Below, in pieces: positions 35,279 to 41,956 of a stretch of 64,000 nucleotides of DNA. Position numbers and translations under genes: made by a program. The notes under the pieces are model-generated. The model was not told the DNA's origin, ran no database searches, and worked only from the letters and a program-made list of their open reading frames with translations. The stretch comes from Candidatus Eremiobacteraceae bacterium (lineage in GTDB: Bacteria; Vulcanimicrobiota; Vulcanimicrobiia; Eremiobacterales; Eremiobacteraceae): positions 124,001-188,000 of the forward strand of contig DATFYX010000001.1 in the NCBI GenBank assembly GCA_035314825.1, read 5' to 3'. Positions within the stretch are counted from its first letter, which is position 1; every line of letters begins with the position of its first letter.

Positions 35279-36916
35279 TCAGATCGACCATTCCCACGTG
35301 TTCCAGAACGGCGTGACGGCGTGCGCCGGCTTGTAGTCGTGGAAGTCCGTGTTGATGACGTCCATGCGCCGTACGTACCAGATGATGATGAACGGCAATT
35401 CGCGCGTCATCTCCTCCTGCACGACCGCGTAGTCGGCTTTGCGCCGCGCCTGATCGTACGTCGTGAGCGCATCGGCCTCCGCGGCGTCGAGGCGCTTACT
35501 GCAGAAATGGTAGATGTTCCAGCCCGCGGGCGGCGCCATCGTGCAGGTCACCAATATCGACTCATCAGGATCGATTCCGTTGGCCCACTCCTCGTATGCG
35601 ACGTCGTACTTCCCGCTCTGCTCGACGCCGCCGTTGGCGAGCGTCGCGTAGAGCTCATTTGACGGCCAATCCTTGATCTGGATGTCGACGCCGAGCGCGC
35701 GCCATTGCTGCTGGATCACGACCTGCGCTCCGCTCACCGTCGACGAACCGGTGAACCCGGTCATCTGCAGCTGCAGCGGTTTTCCCTCTTTGTAGCGCAT
35801 GCCGTCGGCGCCACGCTTCCAGCCCGCGTCATCGAGCAGCGCGGCGGCGCGTGTGGGATCGTACGGATACTTCATGGCGTTGTCGTCGTGCGCCCAGAAA
35901 AAACTCGGCTGATCGGTGTCGCCCAGCGCGTCGATGCCGTGGCTGACCTTGTCGATGAGCTCCGTCCGGTCGGTGGCGTAGGCGAGGGCTTGGCGGACGC
36001 GCACGTCGTCCAGCGGCGGATGCGACGCGTTGATGCCGATGTCCGCGAACTGCGTGAACGGATAGATGATGACGCGCGTGCCGGGAATGCTGCGAAGGCT
36101 CGGCGCCAGCCCTTCGGTCGCGCGATAGTAGAAATCGATGCCGTGCGATTCCAGCAGCGTGAGGATGGTGTTGTCGTTGCCCACGATCTGCCACTCGATG
36201 CGTTTGAGCTTTGGCGGCCCGCGCCAGTACAGCGGGTTGGCTTCGAACGTGATGTGCGAACCGTGCACGAACTCCACCACGCGAAACGGCCCGGTGCCCA
36301 CCGGCTGCCGGTTGAACGCCACGCGGGTCAAGTCGTGATACTTCGCGAGCAGGTGCTTGGGCAGCACCGCGACCGGGTTGTTGCTCATCGTGAAGAACAT
36401 GTTGACGAACGGCGAGAAGCGGCGCTTGAGCCGCACGGCGATCGTGTAGCCGTCAAGTTTGTCGATGCGCGAGATATCGTCAAAACCAAGCCGGCTGATG
36501 ACCGGGTTGTCCGGGTTAAGCTGCTGGGTCCAAGTGAAGATCACGTCGTCGGCGCCAAACGGCGCGCCGTCTTGCCACTTCACGCCGCGCCGCAGATGAT
36601 ACGTGATCGTCAGCCCGTCCTTCGAGACGCCGCCGTTGGCGAGCGTGGGGACCTCGGCCGCGAGTTCGGGCACCAGCTCGTTGCGATCGCTCCAGTTGAA
36701 CAGGTAGCCGCCCCAGAACATCGACAGATCTTTGTCGATGACTTCGGTGCCGAGCATCGGATTGAGGTTGTCGGGCTCTTGCCGGCTGGCGATGCGCAGG
36801 GTGCCCGGAATCGTCCAGGCGTTCCCGGCGCCTGCGCGCGGTGCCACCGCCGTCTGGATCTTCGTGCAGCCTGCGAACGCCAAGACGATGACCAGCGCGG
36901 TCAAAGATCGCGCCAC
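35279..36916 (-). CDS. Peptide/oligopeptide-binding lipoprotein (SBP_bac_5), orphan
   Basis: 545 residues from GTG 36916, which has AGGA upstream and gives a short lipoprotein signal ending LAFAGC. The ABC-transporter family-5 binding fold is seen from LRIASRQEPDNLNPMLG, SKDGLTITYHLRRGVKWQDGAPFGADDVIFTW, QPVGTGPFRVVEF, DDVRVRQALAYATDRTELID and YDPTRAAALLDDAGW. These proteins deliver peptides, or sometimes nickel or other solutes, to Opp/Dpp permeases. No Opp/Dpp permease or ATPase gene is nearby. It follows the creatininase gene by 7 bases on the same strand. Confidence 0.88.
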   Translation of the reverse strand: MARSLTALVIVLAFAGCTKIQTAVAPRAGAGNAWTIPGTLRIASRQEPDNLNPMLGTEVIDKDLSMFWGGYLFNWSDRNELVPELAAEVPTLANGGVSKDGLTITYHLRRGVKWQDGAPFGADDVIFTWTQQLNPDNPVISRLGFDDISRIDKLDGYTIAVRLKRRFSPFVNMFFTMSNNPVAVLPKHLLAKYHDLTRVAFNRQPVGTGPFRVVEFVHGSHITFEANPLYWRGPPKLKRIEWQIVGNDNTILTLLESHGIDFYYRATEGLAPSLRSIPGTRVIIYPFTQFADIGINASHPPLDDVRVRQALAYATDRTELIDKVSHGIDALGDTDQPSFFWAHDDNAMKYPYDPTRAAALLDDAGWKRGADGMRYKEGKPLQLQMTGFTGSSTVSGAQVVIQQQWRALGVDIQIKDWPSNELYATLANGGVEQSGKYDVAYEEWANGIDPDESILVTCTMAPPAGWNIYHFCSKRLDAAEADALTTYDQARRKADYAVVQEEMTRELPFIIIWYVRRMDVINTDFHDYKPAHAVTPFWNTWEWSI

Positions 36917-36923
36917 TACATTC

Positions 36924-37730
36924 CTAATGATGGTCCACCCGCTTGGCATCCGGGCGCGCGCGCATCTCGTCGACGAGCTCGACGACACCACGTGCAGCCG
37001 CGGCCAGCAAACGCTCTCCTTTTTGTGCGCTGGCCACGGTCGGGTCGCCCATCACGCCGCTCTCAGAAAGCGCGCTCCAGTGCTCCATCATCGCGAGCGG
37101 TCCGTCGCCCCCCACGAGATCGGTCCAGTAATTCACGGTCGGGCGGTGCGAGAGCTCGCGCACCGCTTTGGACATGTCGACCAGGTCGGGCCGCAGCGCG
37201 AGATAGATCGAGGTCTCGAACTCGCAGGCGTGGTTCATGCCGCCGATCTTGTCCGATTCGCGCAGGTCTTCGGCGACCTCGTGCACGCCGGGCGCGTTCC
37301 AGTAGTTGACCGCTGCTGCCAGCGCTCCAGTCTCTACCACCGTCAGGCGCGCGATGATGTCGACGAACGGCGTGTTGCTCCCGTGCCCGTTGACGATGAG
37401 GATGCGCGTGAAGCCGTGATGAGCCAGACTGCGGCACACGTCCACACCGTAGGCGATGAAGGTCTGCCAGCCGATCGTGATGGGTCCCGGGAAGTCCATG
37501 TGATGCGGTGTGTAGCCGTGATTGATGGCCGGCACGAGCACCGCGCGGTCGGCGCACGCGGCGACCGCGCGCTCGCAGACGGCGTTGCACAGCAGCAGAT
37601 CGGTGTCGATGGGAAGATGGCGCCCGTGGTCCTCAAGGACGGCGACGGGCACGACCGCGACCTTGCGGGCGGCGGCCGCCTCCTTGACCTGAGGCCACGT
37701 CAAAGAGCCGTAGTGATATTCAATCGCCAT
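36924..37730 (-). CDS. Creatininase-family amidohydrolase
   Basis: 268 residues from ATG 37730; an in-frame ATG at 37820 would run through the divergent promoter. Creatininase metal-site motifs: LEDHGRHLPIDTD (Glu, His, Asp), NGHGSN and ESDKIGGMNHACEFETSIYL. The family includes creatinine amidohydrolase, FAPy deformylase-like enzymes and the MftE-type peptidase that trims the mycofactocin precursor. The substrate here is unknown. Context may be informative: it is paired with a peptide-binding lipoprotein and diverges from a promoter that drives a 40-residue peptide gene. Confidence 0.85.
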   Translation of the reverse strand: MAIEYHYGSLTWPQVKEAAAARKVAVVPVAVLEDHGRHLPIDTDLLLCNAVCERAVAACADRAVLVPAINHGYTPHHMDFPGPITIGWQTFIAYGVDVCRSLAHHGFTRILIVNGHGSNTPFVDIIARLTVVETGALAAAVNYWNAPGVHEVAEDLRESDKIGGMNHACEFETSIYLALRPDLVDMSKAVRELSHRPTVNYWTDLVGGDGPLAMMEHWSALSESGVMGDPTVASAQKGERLLAAAARGVVELVDEMRARPDAKRVDHH

Positions 37731-37788
37731 AGGTTGGCCGGTTTGGGTCACGCAGCGCAGAATCCCTAGGCGCGGGACAAAATTGGTA

Positions 37789-37817
37789 TTGACAAGCATT
37801 ATTCGGCGACCTATACT
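37789..37817 (+). promoter_or_regulatory. Consensus promoter of the peptide-GntR-ABC operon
   Basis: TTGACA (37789-37794), 17 bases, TATACT (37812-37817): one of the two near-consensus promoters in the window. Predicted transcription start is about 37824, at the edge of the ACTAGT operator. Confidence 0.88.
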
Positions 37818-37823
37818 CATATC

Positions 37824-37842
37824 GTACTAGTTCACTAGTATA
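37824..37842 (+). promoter_or_regulatory. Candidate GntR (YtrA-type) operator
   Basis: GTACTAGT-TC-ACTAGTATA: two ACTAGT hexamers two bases apart, forming a dyad at the predicted start of transcription. Its size and place fit autorepression by the GntR regulator encoded 155 bases downstream. Confidence 0.65.
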
Positions 37843-37868
37843 ACAGTAAATAAGAAAGGACACCCACC

Positions 37869-37991
37869 ATGCTGTCGACCCAAACCAACGCCAACGGCGT
37901 CCAGACCATCGACGATATCAGCCACCCGTTCGTTCGCCTGCCCAACGCCAACACCAACAACGTGTTTCCAGGTTGGGGGCCGAGGATCTAA
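37869..37991 (+). CDS. Short peptide gene (40 residues) heading the GntR-ABC operon
   Basis: ATG 37869 follows a Shine-Dalgarno AAAGGA at 8 bases spacing, and the frame ends at TAA 37989-37991, five bases before the GntR ATG. The product begins MLSTQTNANG, has an Asp-Asp-Ile stretch and SHPFVRLPNANTNN in the middle, and ends VFPGWGPRI. It is polar and Asn-rich, with no signal peptide or membrane helix and no Cys. I recognise no family. It is the first gene after a consensus promoter. It could be a precursor of a modified peptide, a small signal, or a regulatory leader peptide. The aromatic, Gly/Pro-rich tail after a polar leader-like half resembles RiPP precursors in general form only. No radical SAM or cyclase gene is adjacent. 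Confidence 0.6.
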   Translation: MLSTQTNANGVQTIDDISHPFVRLPNANTNNVFPGWGPRI

Positions 37992-37996
37992 GTCCG

Positions 37997-38416
37997 ATGC
38001 CAGCAATCTTCACGGTCGACCCGCGCAGCGGAGTGCCGATCTACCTCCAGATCGTGGAGCAGGTCAAGCGCTCCGTTGCGCTCGGTGTGCTCGCACCGCA
38101 CGAGCAGCTGCCGACCGTCAAACAGCTCGCAGCTGATCTCATCGTCAATCCGAACACCGTCGCCCGCGCCTATCGAGAGCTCGAGCGCGACGGCGTGATC
38201 GAAACCATGGCCGGCCGGGGCTCGTTTATCGCCGGCACCGGTACCGTCGCCGGCGCGAAGCGCGCCGTCGCAGACGTCGCCGACCAGGCAATCGTGCAAG
38301 CCGTCCGCGAGGGCAAATCGATGGGCCTCGCGCGCGACGAGATGAAAGTTTTGTTCGAGCGAGCGCTCGACCGCTGGTATCCAACTCATGCGTCAGAGGA
38401 GAACGCAGCATCATGA
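37997..38416 (+). CDS. GntR-family regulator, YtrA subfamily
   Basis: 139 residues from ATG 37997. The N-terminal winged helix is typical: GVPIYLQIVEQVKRSVALGVL, then LPTVKQLAADLIVNPNTVARAYRELERDGVIETMAGRGSFIAG. The short C-terminal part (about 50 residues, helical) lacks a large effector domain, as in YtrA regulators. These control ABC transporters encoded in the same operon, often those responding to cell-envelope stress. Its stop overlaps the ABC ATPase start (ATGA). The dyad at 37824-37842 is its likely site. Confidence 0.9.
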   Translation: MPAIFTVDPRSGVPIYLQIVEQVKRSVALGVLAPHEQLPTVKQLAADLIVNPNTVARAYRELERDGVIETMAGRGSFIAGTGTVAGAKRAVADVADQAIVQAVREGKSMGLARDEMKVLFERALDRWYPTHASEENAAS

Positions 38417-39339
38417 CAACCGAACATACCCCGATGATCTCCGTCCACGCGCTGAGCAAGCGCTATGGCCGGACGCTGGCCGTCGACGACGTGTCGTTTT
38501 CGATCAACCGGGGATCCATCTTCGGGTTGCTCGGCACGAACGGCGCCGGCAAGACGACGACCTTCAAGTGCGTGCTCGGCTTGGCGTTTCCGGACGCCGG
38601 CGAGGTGCGCTTCGACGGCGAGCGGCTGCGGCCCGAGCTGTTCGAGCGCATGTCGTACGTGCCCGAGACGAGCGCGTTGTACGGCTGGATGACCGGCCGC
38701 GAGCACCTCGAGATGACCAAGCGGTCCTTCCGCCGCTACGATGCGGCGCGCGCACAGATGCTGTTGGATCTGTTCGCCTTCGACGTGAAGAAGAAGGCAA
38801 AGCAGCTTTCCAAGGGCCAGCAGAGCGCGCTCGCGCTGACGATGGCATTCTCGATCCGGCCCGACATCCTGGTGCTCGACGAGCCGTCGAGCGGCTTGGA
38901 TCCCGTCCACCAGCGCCACGTGCTCGATCTGATGATCGACGCGGCGGCCGGCGGCGCGACGATCCTGTTCAGCTCGCACCAGATCGGACAGGTCGAGCGC
39001 GCCGCGGACCACGTCGCGATCATGCACAAGGGCAAAGTGCTTCTGGCGGGCGACGTCGAGGAGCTGCGCGCCGGTGAAAAGGTCGTCGAAGCGACGTTCG
39101 ACGGCGACGCCCCGGCGATCGCCGCGCTGGACGGCGATCCGCACGTGCGGCGCGTCATGCGCCAAGGACGCGTGTTGCGAGCATACATCCGCGACGGAGG
39201 CAACGGTGTGGCCAATCTGATCGATGCCGCAAAGCCGGCGAGCCTGCGCGTGCTCAATCAGAATCTCGAAGACATCTTCCTTGCGGCCGTCGGCGACGAT
39301 TCCGGCGCCGCGATGGCCACGCTGAACCGGGAGAACTAG
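38413..39339 (+). CDS. ABC transporter ATP-binding protein (YtrB-like)
   Basis: 308 residues. Walker A GTNGAGKTTTFK, Q-loop near YVPETSALYGWM, signature LSKGQQSALAL, Walker B ILVLDEPSSGLDPVH and the switch SSHQIGQVERAADHV are all present. The signature reads LSKGQ, as common in the YtrB/ABC-2 branch. A C-terminal domain of about 85 residues (EKVVEATFDGDAPAIAAL onward) follows. It is the energy subunit for the two permeases downstream. Confidence 0.93.
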   Translation: MTTEHTPMISVHALSKRYGRTLAVDDVSFSINRGSIFGLLGTNGAGKTTTFKCVLGLAFPDAGEVRFDGERLRPELFERMSYVPETSALYGWMTGREHLEMTKRSFRRYDAARAQMLLDLFAFDVKKKAKQLSKGQQSALALTMAFSIRPDILVLDEPSSGLDPVHQRHVLDLMIDAAAGGATILFSSHQIGQVERAADHVAIMHKGKVLLAGDVEELRAGEKVVEATFDGDAPAIAALDGDPHVRRVMRQGRVLRAYIRDGGNGVANLIDAAKPASLRVLNQNLEDIFLAAVGDDSGAAMATLNREN

Positions 39340-39340
39340 G

Positions 39341-40117
39341 ATGTACTATAAAGAGATCGTGACCGTCAGCCGGGCCCTGATGTGGCTAGTGATCTCACTG
39401 GCCATGATCCTCGGCGCCGTCATCCTCGTCAGCGCCCTCTCGCCGCACGGTCACGTGAGCGTCCAGGCCGGCGATACGCCATCCTCGGGCGGTCCCACCA
39501 GCTTCGTAGCGCTGCTCGGAACGGCAGCGCTGCTCGCCGGCGGTATCATGGCGACGGTTCTCGGCGTGCCGCTCGCAAAAGAGAATGAAGGCCACCTCGA
39601 GCTCGCGTGGACCAAACCGTACTCCCGTACCCAGTACGCCACCGCGATCGCGCTCGTGGACTCGGCGGCCCTGATCATCTCAACATTGCTGGGCTTTGTC
39701 ACCCTTGTGGCCATTCTCGACGTCGTGCATTCGCCCATCACGTGGGGCTTCAATACCGCGGTGTCCGTCAACATCGTGCGCTTCCTGCTGTTCCCGCTGG
39801 CCTGGTACGGTCTTTTGAATGCGTTGAGCGCGAGCGCCCGCGGCGGCGCGCGCGTACAGGGTCTCGTCTGGCTGATCGCCATCGTCCTTGTGGTCTTGTA
39901 CGCCTTACCGCTGCCCGCCATCTGGCACGGCATCATGGTGGCGCTCAACGTCGTGAACCCGCTTATATACGTCCAGTACCACGAGGCGGAGTTCTCGCTG
40001 ATGACTGGTGCCGGCTCGAACGGGTTATCGGGGCTCACCAGCGGCATCGCGCTCGCGGTGATCGCGATCGGCGGTTGGGCGCTCGCCGCTGCGCAATGGC
40101 GCCGGCTGCAGGCATAG
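39341..40117 (+). CDS. ABC-2-type membrane permease, subunit 1
   Basis: 258 residues with six predicted membrane helices. The motif ENEGHLELAWTKPYSRTQYA (about 82-101) is shared with the next gene (ENDGHLPLTWTKPISR), so the two permeases are paralogues and probably form a heterodimer with the ATPase. The substrate is unknown. An ATG one base after the ATPase stop (ATPase ends 39339) keeps it in tight coupling. Confidence 0.85.
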   Translation: MYYKEIVTVSRALMWLVISLAMILGAVILVSALSPHGHVSVQAGDTPSSGGPTSFVALLGTAALLAGGIMATVLGVPLAKENEGHLELAWTKPYSRTQYATAIALVDSAALIISTLLGFVTLVAILDVVHSPITWGFNTAVSVNIVRFLLFPLAWYGLLNALSASARGGARVQGLVWLIAIVLVVLYALPLPAIWHGIMVALNVVNPLIYVQYHEAEFSLMTGAGSNGLSGLTSGIALAVIAIGGWALAAAQWRRLQA

Positions 40118-40127
40118 GAGCGACGAC

Positions 40128-40898
40128 ATGTTCTACGTCGAGCTATTGCGCGTCCGAAACGGACTGATCGTCGCGGTCGCGGGGCTGATCGCCCTCGTGC
40201 TGGTGGGCTGGATCGGATTTGCCGCGGCGTGTCCTGAGTGCCGCCGGCTCAACGCGGCCGATCCGGCGACCGTGCTTGCCGTGATCGGTTACAGCGCCGC
40301 GATCCTCGCGGCGATCTTCGGCTCGGTCTTCGGCGCGAGTCTGTCGATCGAGAACGATGGACATCTTCCACTGACATGGACCAAACCGATCTCGCGCGGC
40401 GCGCAGGCGATCGGCATCCTGACCATCGATATCACAGCTGCACTCGCGGTCTTCGTGCTGTCGTGCGCGGCGGGGTGGTTGTTCGTGTCGCTGGTCGGCG
40501 AGCGGCCGTTACCCGTGCACGCTTCGTTTGACACCGTTGCCCTGCTCAAGCTCGCGCGGTTCGCGGCATTTCCTGTCGCGATGTTCGGCCTGACGCAGGC
40601 GCTCACCGCAGGCATCAAAGGCAGCTGGCAGGGCGCGGTCACCGGGCCGCTCTGGCCGGTCTGTCAAGGTCTGTTCGCCATCGGGCTGCTGCCGCTGACA
40701 CCGCCGCTGCACAAGCTTTGGCAGATCGTCAACATCCCGAACCCGATCGCATACTTCCCGTTTTGGGAATTCGACGAACACATCTTCCACGTGTACCCAT
40801 TCGGGTACGGCGTCGCAATCGACGCGCTCGCGCTGGCCGCGATCGCGTTCGTCGGCGTCACCATTGCGACGCTGCGCTGGCGGCGATTGGAGGCATAA
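40128..40898 (+). CDS. ABC-2-type membrane permease, subunit 2
   Basis: 256 residues, six predicted membrane helices, with the paralogous ENDGHLPLTWTKPISRGAQA motif near residue 73. Start region MFYVELLRVRNGLIVAVAG. Upstream AGGAGCGAC provides a ribosome site. It probably pairs with subunit 1. A CPEC pair (AAACPECRRL, near residue 30) in the first external loop is absent from subunit 1 and could form a disulfide. Confidence 0.85.
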   Translation: MFYVELLRVRNGLIVAVAGLIALVLVGWIGFAAACPECRRLNAADPATVLAVIGYSAAILAAIFGSVFGASLSIENDGHLPLTWTKPISRGAQAIGILTIDITAALAVFVLSCAAGWLFVSLVGERPLPVHASFDTVALLKLARFAAFPVAMFGLTQALTAGIKGSWQGAVTGPLWPVCQGLFAIGLLPLTPPLHKLWQIVNIPNPIAYFPFWEFDEHIFHVYPFGYGVAIDALALAAIAFVGVTIATLRWRRLEA

Positions 40899-40902
40899 GG
40901 GC

Positions 40903-41022
40903 ATGCAACTCGCCGGCACCAAATTCGAGATGCGGCTCGGCCCGCTCGTGCTGCGCGTCGACTTCGCGCTTGAGGAGATCCCCGAAGACGATGGGGGCGC
41001 AACGCCCCCGCGCGTCGGCTAA
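40903..41022 (+). CDS. Tiny ORF (39 residues) at the end of the ABC operon
   Basis: ATG 40903 lies 4 bases after the permease stop, with GGAGG about 9 bases upstream, and ends at TAA 41020-41022. The product starts MQLAGTKFEMRLGPLVLRVDF and ends in an acidic, Pro/Gly-rich tail. It has an amphipathic start but no membrane helix or signal. It is unrecognised. A GC hairpin (GGGGGCG / CGCCCCC, about 40992-41008) overlaps its 3' end. Its stop interlocks with the stop of the convergent gene, a packing often seen for real genes in this genome. Confidence 0.45.
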   Translation: MQLAGTKFEMRLGPLVLRVDFALEEIPEDDGGATPPRVG

Positions 41023-41765
41023 GTTCTGATCAGTTTCATCTCTATGGTGTACGAATTGATGCTCTGTTGCGGGATGACCCGCAGCACCTCGCTGACATAC
41101 ACCGGCATCTTGATGCGCGGGTCGAAGAGGATCCCAGCCTTTTGATCGATGGTGGTGTACCGGCCGCCTTGCTGTTTCAGCGTGCCATCGGACTGGATCT
41201 GGACCAGCGGCGGCTGCTGGGGAATGGTGCCCTTGCCGGTTAGGGCATATGCGCAGTTCCAGGTGTAGACTTGTCCTGCAAACCCCATACCGGGACCCGG
41301 CGCGAAGGTCGCCCGAATGTTATAGGTCTGCTTCCAGCTCGAAGTCAGACTTGAGGTCAACGCGCTGAAATAGTTCTGCCCGAGAAGCGGAAGGATGGCA
41401 GCCTGAAGGATCGTCAACGCGTACGGAGGCTTCGCGCAGGTGACCGTGCCGTTCGCATAGACTTCGCAGGTCGAACTCTGCTTCGGCTGAACCGCGTTCC
41501 ACCAGCTATCCGTCGCATTCACGGTCAGGCCGCCATCTTTTGCAACCCCGACGATATCGATCGTGGTCGTTCCGGTGTTGTTCCCCTCTTTCGTCGCTTT
41601 TGTGTTCCAGCCGAACCGATAGACGAGATGGTGCACCGCGGGCATCGCTTCGACGGCCGGCATCGTCGAAGGCGCCGCCGAAGCCGCAGGAGTCTGGTCT
41701 GCCCCCGCGGGTGACGTCGCCAGCATCGCAGCGATGGTGAAAGCACCAATGAGTAGCTTGTTCAT
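41019..41765 (-). CDS. Exported protein of unknown function
   Basis: 248 residues from ATG 41765 (upstream AGGAG and a clear signal peptide MNKLLIGAFTIAAMLATSPAGA). The mature part has beta-rich stretches (VHHLVYRFGWNTKATKEGNN, GTTTIDIVGVAKDGGLTVN) and a Cys pair in SSTCEVYANGTVTCAKPP. The end is a LRVIPQQSINSYTIEMKLIRT strand. I recognise no domain. The frame extends upstream to 41810 without improving the start. Confidence 0.75.
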   Translation of the reverse strand: MNKLLIGAFTIAAMLATSPAGADQTPAASAAPSTMPAVEAMPAVHHLVYRFGWNTKATKEGNNTGTTTIDIVGVAKDGGLTVNATDSWWNAVQPKQSSTCEVYANGTVTCAKPPYALTILQAAILPLLGQNYFSALTSSLTSSWKQTYNIRATFAPGPGMGFAGQVYTWNCAYALTGKGTIPQQPPLVQIQSDGTLKQQGGRYTTIDQKAGILFDPRIKMPVYVSEVLRVIPQQSINSYTIEMKLIRT

Positions 41766-41956
41766 GTAGGTCTCCTCCGCGATCTCGCGAGAAATCCCCG
41801 GGCTGCACACGCGGTTGCCCTTGCGTGAGGGCGCAATTCGCGACTTCCCATTGCTCAGCCTGGGTCCACGAACGACTGGATCGCACTGCGTCTGCGCGAC
41901 GGGAAACAGGCCCCGCTTTAGTTAACCTTAACCCTCCCCTGCTAGCCTAGGACCAG

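Noticed and set aside
37731-37820. Upstream ATG (37820) for the creatininase, adding 30 residues
   Set aside because: It would run through the divergent consensus promoter, and the extra residues show no conservation; ATG 37730 fits the family start.
38800-38830. LSKGQ instead of LSGGQ in the ABC ATPase as a defect
   Set aside because: This variant is common in the YtrB-type branch, and all other ATPase motifs are intact.
41920-41934. TTAACCTTAACC before ppk1 as a PHO box
   Set aside because: Known PHO boxes have spaced, more numerous units; two adjacent hexamers are too little to call.
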